Source of the DNA: Ciborinia camelliae
Lineage: Eukaryota > Ascomycota > Leotiomycetes > Helotiales > Sclerotiniaceae
Direction of reading: 5' to 3'
Assembly (NCBI GenBank): GCA_025890175.1
Contig: JANPYM010000004.1
Location: forward strand, 1-64,000
Length of the DNA stretch: 64,000 nucleotides
Made by a program: the position numbers and the translations under genes. Below the pieces are notes generated by a model. The model was not told the DNA's origin. It worked only from the letters and a program-made list of their open reading frames with translations, and did not search any database. Positions 33,101 through 47,912 of this stretch are shown in pieces; the stretch's first letter is position 1, and each line of letters opens with the position of its first letter.

Positions 33101-35770
33101 TAATATATTATTAAAATTTATAAAAAATATAAAATTTAAATAAAGAATTATTATTAATTGATAATAAAAAATAAATATTTAATAATAAGTTTTTATTAAA
33201 AAACAAAATAAAATTAAAAAATTAAAATTTTAAAAAAAAATAATTAATTTTTAATATATATTAAAAATTGATTATTTATTAAATAATAATATTTTTATTT
33301 ATATTTATATTTATATTATTAAAAAAATTAAGATTAAAAAATAAAAAGAATTAGAAATAATATTTTAAAAAAAATTGTAAATTTTTTATTTTAAAAAAAG
33401 AAAAGTATATATTAATTATTTGATATTTGAAAAATTGTGGGAAGTTAAAATAAAGTAAATAATTTGGAAATTAAAAAGTTTTAAAAATAATTAGGAGAAT
33501 TTAAAAAATTTGATTTTTAAAGATTTTAATTTGAAAAAATTATTTTTTTGTTGATTATTATTGAAAAACGGTTTGGGATTTAATTTTTTAAAAATTTAAA
33601 TTTTTTTTAAGAAATAAAAAAAAACGTTTTAGATGAAGATATTATTTTTTGAGATAGTTTTTTTTTTATTTTTTGTAATAATTTTTTTTTTTTTTTTTTT
33701 NNNNNNNNNNTTTTTTTTTTTTTTTTTTTATAAAAATAGAAAAAGTAAAAGAAATAAAAAAAACAATTGAGATAAAGATTTTTGCTTTTTTTTTTGATAA
33801 ATGTTTATTATTTGAATCGAAATTTGATATATTTTTAATATTTATATTTTTAATTTTTTTAATTAAAAAAAGAAATATATTTATATATATTAATTAATAA
33901 TTAATAAATATATAAAAAGTAATTTATAAAATATTAATAAATATTTAATAAATTTATTAAAATCGTATTTATATTAAAAAAAAAGAATATTGTAGTTATA
34001 ATAGTTCTTTTTGTATTATAGGGTTTGTATATTAAATTAATATATTTTGTTTTACAAATTATAACAAAAATAATTAAGATATATTTTTTTTAATAAAAAA
34101 CAAAGTAATTTTATATTTTTTTTTTTTTAATAAAATTCGATTTTATATTATTATATTTTTATTAATAATAAAATAATTAATTAATATTAGGATAAAATTA
34201 TTTAAAAAATAAATTAATATTAGGATAAAATTATTTAAAAAATAAATTGTAAAATTTTTTTTTATAAATATATTTATTATATAATAATAAAAGATTATTA
34301 AAAAATAAATATTTTTAATTTATGATATTATTTTTTAATAATATTTTTTTAATTTTATAAAAATTAATTAATTTTATATAATAAAGATAAATAGATTTAA
34401 TAAAAGCTACAAAAATATTTGTAGAATATTAAATAATTGTTATAAAAAAAACAAAAAAAGATATAATATTAATAAAATAATTGATTAAAAAAAAATATAA
34501 AAAGATATAAAAAATAATATTAATAAAAATTAAAAGTTCGAATTCTAAATTATAAAAACAAAAAAAATATAAATATTTCAAATAACAAAAAATATAAAAT
34601 TTAATTATCCAACAAAAAAATTAATAAAAACTTTTTTTTTTTATACTAAAAAAAATTTTTTAAATATAAAATTTTAAAAAATAAGATTATTAAAATAATT
34701 TATAATATTTAATTGATATTTATTAAACATTTGTAAAATTTTTAATAAATCAAAAAAACAAAACAATACAAATATATAATATCAAAATGTGTTTTATTTG
34801 AAGTCAATATTTTATTAATAATATAAATTTTAGATTAATAAAAAATAAATTATTATCTAAAAATCATTATTTATATAAAAAAATAATTATAAAAATATAA
34901 ATTAAAAAAATGTTTTAATATATATAAATAACAAATTTCAATAAATAAAACTTTTTAAATAAAATATTTTAAAAAAAAAAGTTTTATTATAAATCTAAAA
35001 ATAATAAAAACAAAAAAAATACTTAAATATAAAATTTAAACTTAAAATTAATATATTAATAATTATTAATATTTAATATTAATCAATAACGAATTTTCCA
35101 GTACAATATTTAATTTTTAAATTATTTAATATATACAAAAACGAATTTTTATAGTGAAATAAAAAAGATTTTGGGAATATATAAAATCTTATATTAAACA
35201 AAATATTATTATTTATACAACGATTAATAATATATCGCTAATTATTTAAAAAGATAATAGGAATTTTATTTAGAAAGTAATGAAAAATCTTTGGGCCAAT
35301 ATTGATCTAGTTGATTCCTTGCATTTTCTATCTTAACAAACAATTTATATATTTATTAAACTTTAATAAATTTATTATAATCTTTTTAAAATACTAATTA
35401 TATCCTTTAAAAAAAAAAATTTTATTATTGTTACAAATAATATTATATATATTATTTCAATTCGATATATCCTTAACAAAAAAGTTTTAATTATAATTTC
35501 AATTCTCATTAAGCTTTTTAAAAAACTAAAAAAATAAATACAGATTATTAATAATTATTATTTGTATAAATAATAAAAAAGAAAATTTGAATTTTTATTT
35601 TAAAAAGAAATTAAAAAATTAAATTTACAATTCAAAATCTTTCTTTCAAAAAAATATTTAATAAATAATATTATTAAAAAAAAATACAAAATATTAATAT
35701 ATAATCTAAAAGTTTATTAATTCAAATTGAAATATAATAAAATTAATAAAAAATAATAATTTAATATATT
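30110..35770. other. RIP-like AT desert with an assembly gap
   Basis: About 5.7 kb of nearly pure A/T without genes. Notable parts: a four-copy tandem repeat of about 48 bp at 32660-32850, a C-free stretch at 33421-33700, ten Ns at 33701-33710 inside a poly-T run, a two-copy repeat at 34165-34245, and the second copy (34985-35330) of the 25.7-kb repeat. No readable protein remnant. Confidence 0.6.
33701..33710. other. Assembly gap (10 N)
   Basis: Ten Ns flanked on both sides by long T runs, so the true length of the homopolymer or of missing sequence is unknown. Confidence 0.95.
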
Positions 35771-36425
35771 ATGGATTCGAAGAATCAAGTTCAATTTCAA
35801 AGTATCATGTATTATGTCATGATTACGTAATACATATACTACAATGGAGGCCATTTTCTAAAGATGTACCACTTTTAAAGATCGCTTCTGAATGGTTATA
35901 AGTCATTGATCCGTATCTTTTAACTGGCTCGCTAATCGAACCCTGATCGCATGCTTACCTAACCTACCTAGCCTACCTAGCTTACCTAACCTACCTAGCT
36001 TACCTAACCTACCTAGCTTATTTAACCTAGGTACCTAGCCTATCTAGCTTACCTAACCTACCTAGCTTACCTAACCTACCTAGCTTACCTAACCTACCTA
36101 GCTTATCTAACCTAGGTACCTAGCCTACCTAGCTTACCTAACCTATCTAGCCTATCTAGCTTACCTAATCTACCTAGCCTACCCTAGCCTACCTAGCCTA
36201 CCCTAGTCTATCTAGCTTACCTAATCTACCTAGTCTACTCTAGCCTACCTAGCCTACCCTAGCCTACCTAGCCTACCCTAGCCTACCTAGCCTACCTAGC
36301 CTACCTAGCCGAACCTAACCGAACCTAGCCGAACCTAACCGAACCTATCTACCTACCTACTCTACAAATCGTACGAACCTACGAACCTACGAACCTACGA
36401 ATCTATCTAGCCTACACATCGAACC
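35771..36425. repeat. CTA-rich tandem repeats (ACCTAGCTT/ACCTAACCT family)
   Basis: After a short stretch of ordinary composition (35771-35945) comes about 350 bp of 9-10-bp units ACCTAGCTT, ACCTAACCT and ACCTAGCCT. These pass into CGAACCTAAC units (36310-36345) and the 8-bp unit CGAACCTA (36370-36420). Almost no G on the plus strand. No gene. Confidence 0.8.
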
Positions 36426-36472
36426 TACAAATCGAGCGTAGCGAGGAATGGGGGTTTGGGGGCTTGCCCTCA

Positions 36473-36828
<356 letters not shown>

Positions 36829-36889
36829 AGAAAAAGAAAATAAAAGATTCTTTGAATACACAGTCTGAAAATCTATTTTCCGCGACGGC

Positions 36890-38819
36890 TAGTATAACTT
36901 ATAAACAAATCTTTAATTAAAATTTTATCATTTAAAAAAACAGATTTGCTTTTATCAATAATTATTCTCTTTAAAGTTTATTATAATAAAATATTTAATT
37001 TTTTCAAACTTTGAATATTCGAATATAAAGCCTTTGCTTTTAATCTATAATATTCTAAAAAACTTATCAAAAAATTTGATTTAAAAATTTTAAAAAGTAA
37101 TTATATATTTATTAAATTAAAAAAATATTATATTTCTTTTTAAATTTATTTTTTAACAAAATAATTAAAATTATAAATATTAATTTTAATAAATATAATT
37201 TTTTAAGAAATAATATTAATTTAATACAAATTTAAAAACTTTTAAATTTAATAAAAAAATAAAAAAAAAGCTTTTTGTTTATAATAACAAATGTTTAATA
37301 AAAAAGATATAAAATAAATATTTTAAATATTATTCTTTTTATAAATTTAGTTATTAATATAATTCAAAATATATTTATTATTTACAATTATTATATTAAA
37401 AATATTTTTAATAATTAAATTATTTAATAAATTAAAATTTTGAATATTATTATTATTAATATTAAAAATTCATTTTTTGTAAATAAATTTATAATATTTT
37501 TAGAAATTATAAAACTAAATAATATTATATAAAAAAATGTTCAAATATAAATATTAACTATTAAATTTAAATTATAAAGTCTTCGAAATAATAATATTTT
37601 CGAAATTTTATAAAAAAATATACTAAAAAGCAAAATATTAATAATTTTCAAATAAATCCTAAAAAGTAAATTAAATCAATTTAACAAAATTACTAAAAAA
37701 AAGCAAAACTAATAATAAAAAATTATTTATAATATAAAAATATTAATTTTAAAAAAATCTTTATAAAAATTAAATAATATTCTATTTTAAAAATATTGTT
37801 TGCTAAGATTATAATCGATAATTTAAAAATTGATAATATAAATATTAATATTGCTTTTTTTAATAAAAAATTAATTAATATTAAAATACTAATAAAAATT
37901 CTTTAATATTTCAATAAAATCTTTTTAAAAATTAAAACTATATTACAAAAATCTTTTAATATTTATTTCAAATTTAAAAAATTATTTTACAAACTTAAAT
38001 AAACCCCTAAAATTTAATAACTAACTATTAAAAGTTTTTTTAAAAATATAGATTTTATATTATCCTCTATAAATCCAAATCTTTTTATTGATAAAAAAGT
38101 ATTTTTTTTTTACATAAATAATTTATTTTTTATCAAAAAACAATATAATATTAATATTTTTAAAAAAATAATTAAAAAAAATGAAAATGCAAAAATTTAA
38201 AACCTATATATATATTTTTTAGATTACAAATCGAACAAAACAAAAAAAAACGTACATTAAAAATCTATAACTTTAATTATATCAAAAAAATTCTTGATTG
38301 TTTTTTTATTACAATTTTTCTTATAAAAAAGATTTTTTTTTCGTTTGAAATAATTATATATAATATTAAGATTATTAATTTATTAAAAAAAAATAACAAA
38401 AATCTTTATTTACAAATCGTTAAATTATTAATATATTTTACTAATTATTTTCGCCCAAATATTTTATTTGCAATTAATTAATTTACTTATATTATATAAT
38501 TATTTGATATATAATATTTCGTTTTAATAAAACATTTGTTTTAATATTTTGCTAATCTTTTATTTATTAGTATTATTTACTCAAATTACTTTAAACAACT
38601 ATTTTAAAATTATTACGTTTATACAAACTTTATTTAAAATTTTAAATAACAAAAAAAATTAATTCAAGGATTAACTATCATTAAATATAATAAAACTATT
38701 ATATAATTCTTTATAAAATAAAAATTTATTTTTCAAAATATAATAAAGACTAAAATAATTATAATTAACAAAAAAATTAAAGAATTAATCTAAATAAAAA
38801 AACTAATTTATTAAAAGGA
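36890..38819. other. RIP-like AT desert without genes
   Basis: AT-rich, stops in all frames. From about 37900 residual C outnumbers G on the plus strand, opposite to the 24-25.7-kb block. No remnant identified. Confidence 0.5.
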
Positions 38820-41460
<2,641 letters not shown>

Positions 41461-41950
41461 TACTTCAATATAATTACTAATTTTAATAAATATTTTATTA
41501 TCAAAATAAAACACTTTATCCTTACTTTATATATAAATAATAAAAATAAAATAAATTAAATAAAAATTTTTTTTATAATAAAACAAAATATATTAATATT
41601 AAATAACATTTTATTTAAAACAATATAATAAATTCAAATAAATTTAAAATATTATAAATTATTAAAGTAAAACAAATAATTAATATTTTAATAAAATAAT
41701 TAATATATTTAGGATTTTTTGTTTATTATTTAAATCTAAAATTAAATATAAAAACAAAATAAACAAAAATGTATATAATTAATTTTAATAATATTTTTAT
41801 ACTACAATATAATACATTACTATAAAATAATCGAACTTTATAAAAAAATTAAATATTACAATTATAACTATATACCATCGTATTATTGCAAAAATTAATA
41901 AAGCCTAAATTAATTTATTCTTAAATAATTATAAATTATAAAAAAAATAT

Positions 41951-42092
41951 TATAAAAATATATAAATATTATATATTTATTATATAAAAAATATATTATA
42001 AATACAAAATTAATATAAAACGTTAATTCCGTATCCTATAGTATATAATCCCTACACGATTAATATAGATTATTATATACAATAATACAACA
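41951..42092. mobile_element. RIP-mutated LTR of family F
   Basis: Aligns end to end with 23859-24001; the first 80 bases differ almost only by G-to-A and C-to-T. It ends in TACAACA. Flanks AATAT and ATTAT differ by one base, so a target duplication is possible but not clean. Confidence 0.6.
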
Positions 42093-42263
42093 ATTATATA
42101 TATAAATCGAATAAAAGATAACAATTGTTGATAATATAATTAAAATTTAAACAAAATATTTGATATGGCAAATCTAATAAATTAGATATTTGATTCGGGA
42201 AATTTAAAACAAATAAGATTTAGGTGAGTAGAGTAATAGGGGTAGTTGAAAAAAAAGTTGCGA
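42093..42263. repeat. Third copy of the 5.1/5.9-kb dispersed repeat
   Basis: Shares AAATATTTGATATGGCAAATC, TTTGATTCGGGAAATT and GTTGAAAAAAAAGTTGCGAT with 5080-5262 and 5870-6150. Mutation level is intermediate between those copies. Confidence 0.6.
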
Positions 42264-45200
42264 TGTTCCTTTTAAAATATTAACCTTACTCACGTATTTA
42301 TACCCGTCGGGTATATCTATACTCTTTAAGATTTTATAGGGTTTTCATTTTACTCTATAGAATATAATAGAGTGGTAACCTTTCGATTTTTACCCGAGTA
42401 TACATCGGGTTACTTTATCTTTTGCCCAACCTTGATTGAGGGCGTGTTAAGCACGCACGTGTTTCAGAGTTTATTTTGATTTTGAAGTTGAAAAGGTTGA
42501 TTTTTATAAGATTTTGAAGCTATATAGATTTTAAAGCTTTTAATACTTTAGAAAGAAAGGGGCATATACGCGCTCTCTCTTTCTTTCAAACCCTCTACCC
42601 CTTGGCGTAAGACTAGATAGATAACAAAAAAAAGTTATATATTGTTTATATAATACTAGCAAATTTTATTTTTAATAAAGGGTTTTCGATTTGAGCCCAG
42701 GTTATATGATTCATATAAAAATGGTTCCTAGTGGAAATCCAAATACGGAAAACGACCTCGACGGCATACAAAATCGAACCCCTAGTGGCCTCCGCAGAAC
42801 ATTTTCTTCGCTAAGGCTCTGAAACATTATGCTGGACAGTATCGTGATTCTGCAAGCACTGCACAGTGCATACGCTTCTCAAATCATCGGTCGAAGTACT
42901 GGTATGAAATGTGCATCTTGGTCGACTTGTGACCAGGAAATTTGTATCATCGCATCGACCTTTTGCAAAAGAATTTTCCCTCCTAGACTTTTATGACTGG
43001 AAAGCTCCCGATGATACTCTGGGAATCTGGAGTTGGGAATCTTGAGTGGCCATCCACCGAGTTACGCGCAAAAAAGCTCGTTTCTCTGGCCTAGTTTGTA
43101 TTTGCCCCGTCAGAAATTATGCAACTCATGGGGTAAACTTGCTTGTAAGTTTACTAGATTCTGATCGGTGGTTTTTTTTTGGCAGCAAGTAAAGTCCGTG
43201 GAGCTCTATGTCAAGCTCTCTGGTAGCACGAGTCCAATAGTGCAAAAGCTTATTATGAAGAGCGCAAACGTTTGATTAAATGGATCATGTGGAATTCTCG
43301 GAGTTTGAATTTCCTTCCTGCAAAGCCGGAGGAGGAATGATTGCCGATATAGTCTTTGTGGAGATAAAGCCACGATATAGCTTTATCTCGCGGAAGTATG
43401 ATGAATAGGCTGATTACAGCTTCTGGGCCGAGAGCGGCCATTGGGATGGAATTGGTACAAGTCAGTATTTAAATTTGTTTTCTGATTCCAATGGGTTTAC
43501 GTCGCATTAGGCTGGCGTGGAGCGAAATAAGTGCAGTGTAGAAGTAATGTAGCGCACCCAATTTGCTTTAGGAAGTACGCGTTATGTCCAGCGTTTTGTT
43601 TGTATAGATGTGCTGAGCGGAGGAGAAGCAGCGGTCGGCCAACTCAAAGAAGTGAAATTGGTGGCGGGCGATGAGTTCTGTGAGAAAGGCTGTGTAGTGC
43701 GAGGAAACAGTGGAGTTTTTCCTACCCACTTTTCGTCTTAGTGGCGCATTAAAAAGTGTGAATGGGGGTTAATATTCATTTTGAGGATCGGACCCACAGG
43801 AATAGCTTCACAATTGCACACTTCAGGAATCATGATGCAAGTAGAGATGTGTCCACTCAGGCTTTTTTTTCTATGACGCATAGTCATGCGAGCCGCCAGG
43901 CAAACAGACCTATACCTTTAAGGATAGTGCTAGAATCTCTCTAATAATCTGCATATTATCCCGATTAAGTGCGTAGCGGATATGACTGTGTCGATGGTTT
44001 AGCACGAAATTGCAATTGACCAATCGTTCTTAATATCGTAATTAATATCGTAAGACCTCGTGATCTAAAATATAATTCCTCCCACCTCGATGCCTTTCGT
44101 CGTAGAGTCTTGTAAACTGTCGGTCGCAGTAGTTAGTGGTTCCTTGTTCGATTAATTCAGTAGTCTTCTTTGAATACCTAGTCATTAATGAAGCGCGATG
44201 TCCCGATTCAGCCCCGCTAACCTACAAATTTACGCGAGCCCCTAAATTAGTGTATAATTAGCCCACGCCACCCGTCCAATTTCCAATTAACTTTAAGCTA
44301 CCAATGTCGAGACAGCCTCATTAATGAACTGAACCATTCAGAGGGGAAACAAAGTTGCCGATCGTGTCGCCGCGGATCCGAGGTAGCCGGCACATGCATT
44401 GGTGCCAAATTAGATGGGGGCAAGGACCATTAACTAAGACTTTGCGATAACTAGAAGCAATTCGATCCTAGAGGACCTTGTCGAAAGGACAGATCATTTA
44501 AATGCGTCATATTCAACCAATAGTGGCAGATGGTGTTGGGTTTGGGAGGGGTTAGTGTGGAACTTTTCACTTTTTGAATCTAGCTTCAGAGTGCATAATT
44601 TTGCCCTCCCAAAAGAGTTTAAGAACTCTTGATCCAATAACCACAAGCTTGGATTTGTCTTATCATGACTAGTACTCTTCGAATATCCAGTTAATAATAG
44701 TGGAATCGTCGTCGGACAGTGGATATATGGTATTGTGGCATGACAGCTCGGCGAAGAAAGGTCACGCGATACCTGAGCAAATGAAAGATATAAATCCAGG
44801 AAATCTTCTTCGCATTACTAAAAAAGTAAGTAATTGCAATGAAGATAGGGGGGCAGAAATTTGTCGTCCATTATCCTAAAAGAGAAAGGAGAAGAGGGCC
44901 TGCACAAACCGGAGAAAGTATGGGAGGAGAAAAGTATCCAATATCCAAAGTAATGAGCAGAAGAGAAGCCAGGGGGTGTCCTAAAAGAAGAAGGAGCAAT
45001 TTGCCGTTTTTATCCGAAAAGATGAGGGGAGGTATTGTTCTAGTTGGTATAATCCTAAATTTAAAGAGGAGAAGATCCAAGGGTCTGCAAAAAGATTGGG
45101 GAGAATCCATAAAGAGAAAGACGAGAAATTCCAGTGTCCAAAAGGTAAAGAGAAAAGAAGTGAGAATTCCAGGATTCCAGTGTCCAGAAGGTAAAGAGAA

Positions 45201-47912
45201 AGAAACTGAAGAATTGAAGGAGATAATGAGAGAATGGGGGGTTCTTATACTCTCTCTGATATGCACTAGTATTAGCTCCTCGGATGAAATGACGTAAAAA
45301 TACTTTCGGCAGTGATGTGAGTTTTAAATGTACTACTGAGTATAGTGGGGTGCCGATTCAACAGTATCATTCCATATTACTGGAGGTATCTAAAGAGGAA
45401 ATACATTGCAGATCTCCTTTGCTACTTGAAATAGTCTGGATATAAAAAGGTGGGCGGGGGCATATTAGAAGCTTCACCCGATTGGAGGAGCACTTTACCC
45501 TTTTTAAGAAATAATTAGTTTGGAAATGCTATTGATAACTTGGCAATTGCGTTTCTTACGTTCACCTCTAGACGAATTTTAATATGGGTGTCAATGAAAT
45601 GCCCGAGTAGTGTTAAAACTTGATCAAATCACGAACTTATTACGAGTCATGCGAAGCTATTTCTATCATTCAAAGCCCTTCCTCGGACATTGATCATTAG
45701 AGATTCCAAGTTTATTGCCTCTCTAAATACATGTATTGTAAGTGCGGCTTCGGTATTGGTCTACTTATGTATTCCCGTAAATTGATTAGTCAAAGGAGAG
45801 TGAGGAGGTAGGTGATGAACTTTCTCCGAATCTTGGAAACATTTAGCTTCTGGTGATTTCGGCAGGTAGACACATATCAGTCCATAGGTATCCTATGGCA
45901 AGGACTTGGTAGCAGTCAGCCTACCGACTTTCGATAATGATTCACTGAGTCACGCCCGCTATTTGAAGTTGGCATTTTCGGAGGCTCATAATACGGATGC
46001 GGGTGAAAGGGACATTGGGGCATTTTCGGATCTAGGGCAATCTGGTATGGAATTTTCTAAATCGAATCAAACTATTGGGCTAATTCCATCATCCAATACG
46101 TGTAACACAATATTGATTACTTTTTTACACTGCTCTTGAGACAGAATGGTCTAGCAGCGGTACAGAAGGATATCGAGGCCAGATTTCAAATACAGCCGAT
46201 AATCGCATAGGTGTTTTGTTCATCATAAGACTCCCCAAAATGTCAGTACATGAAGGTAAGAGAATAAGTGCTATCATAATACATACTCCACCAGGGTTAA
46301 CAAAACAATGGCGTTGGATACCTGTTGAGTGCACGAGAAGGTATTTGCACCATATCCTAGGGGGTTAAAGCTCCACGTCATCGACTCCTCTCCTTGACAG
46401 TCCTTCAACTCATCCCAATATCCAAATCCAAATAATTGCTCCAGCTAACCCGGATTTGGTAGTATTGAGACATGCAAAAGTAACCAGTTTGATGATCCTA
46501 GGACCATACTAGAATAGTTTGGAGGAAAGCACAGCTCCACAATGCATTACCATAACAGTCCTCTAATTATTTTGATGTGAAAATCAATTAATTATTTTGG
46601 CTAATACCGATTGAGTACTATCCAGAGATGCAACAAAAAGCATCATGCTCTAGGTAGAGTCAAATCACAAGTGTGAAAATGCCAAGGTGTTCTTCAGATG
46701 AAAGATGATGTGAGCTACCATTAATCGAAAATAGGACTACCCTCCTATTTTAGCCTTCCACTACAGTGTTAGACCTATTATATTTGCGGAAGAATATGGC
46801 GTTTGAGTTGTTCTGCTTTGTTTTACTTTATATACCTAGGTATTATTAGGTATTATTAGGTATTATTACTGGTATCCTTCGTTGTCGCCCCCGCTGCCGT
46901 TATTTCCTTACTGGTACGTTTTGATATATTTGACATAATGTTCAAGTTGATTAATTAATGTTGGAGGAGTGTTTACGCAATTTTGAAGCATCTATAAAGG
47001 ATAGTAGTAAGGTAAAAGTACATGTAATTATTATTTTATTGACATTGTTGGAATCTCAATTTTGGAAAAAGCAAAAAGTATCTCCTTGATCTCGAACCAC
47101 GAGAGCTAGGCCGGTTATGTTGTTCCCGAGGTGTGGTTCCCCAAGTGCAAAATAGTTACAAAGTTAAAAATATCGTAGCGAATAAAAACGTAGATATCTG
47201 TCTACAAGGGTGTGGAGTTCTCTTGGAGCGCAAGTCGTCAAGAATTTGGGGCAAGAGCATATACCTGGGCCAAGCGAAAGCGAGGCGAATTCACAAGAAC
47301 AGCGGGGCAAGCAGAAGATAGGATAGAAAAGATAGACCGGTTTATCGTAGTAAAGCATTACAGAATATTCAGATGGGATATACTAGACAATAAAAAAAGA
47401 TGGAATCGCAGAATATCAAATTCCCTCTTCTTCTATGATTACATTCTAAAGTAATATCCACATTCCTTTTATTTCTCCCCTTTCTCCTCTTTCCCCTCGG
47501 CATAATAGGAGATACCCTGCCGGTGTCGCACATCCCATCATATCTAAACTCTTGCTAATCGGCTCTGGGGCGAGATACGCTGGATTTCACTTTGTGAGAG
47601 ATCACATAACGCAATGTTGGTTATACATGTTCTTTCATATTCATCCCCCATGGTCTCTTAACTTCTATCTCCTATGATCTGAAGTGTATTTCATTCACAA
47701 AGAGGAAGTGCGAATTCAAGGTTCTCCAAATATTGTATACAGTTAATTCGTAAATCCACATGCAGATATAATTCCGTCCGGTATATCGAGAAGATATGAT
47801 TACTCAATCCCAATCAGAACATCGTGTATAGATTAGGAAAATACAAAATGGGAAGGTCTAACCATGACCTCAAAGTTCATCCACAAAAATCTTGACCTTG
47901 AAATATATTCCG
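42264..47912. other. Ordinary-composition stretch without an intact gene
   Basis: 5.6 kb with GC near that of genes, but only short frames. A palindrome TACCCGTCGGGTA sits near 42300. A relic of a membrane-protein gene may lie at 43160-43470. A purine-rich imperfect repeat block is at 44839-45240 (units around GTCCTAAAAGARAAGG and CCAGTGTCCARAAGGTAAAG); its 152-codon frame looks repeat-derived. A (GGTATTATTA)n microsatellite lies at about 46838-46868. Other frames of 60-80 codons (45906, 46125, 47212) show no motif. The area may be a graveyard of decayed genes. Confidence 0.45.
43160..43470 (-). pseudogene. Possible relic of a fungal integral-membrane protein gene
   Basis: The minus-strand reading ...MAALGPEAVISLFI... 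and, in another frame just downstream, LVLPESLT (then a stop) recall a large fungal membrane-protein family whose members carry a GPE motif and a LPsIT-eeI-DKSKAD segment after a tryptophan-rich stretch. Frames are shifted and interrupted, so it cannot encode the full protein. The family match is from memory and weak. Confidence 0.25.

Noticed and set aside
35945..36420. CRISPR-like array of short regular repeats
   Set aside because: Units are contiguous 8-10-bp tandem repeats without unique spacers, and the sequence is eukaryotic.
44839..45297. 152-residue basic frame
   Set aside because: Lys/Arg/Glu richness follows from a purine-rich imperfect repeat; the opposite strand is also open, and no domain is visible.
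47080..47160. Possible tRNA-like stretch (CTCGAACCACGAGAG)
   Set aside because: No acceptor stem or complete cloverleaf could be folded by eye.
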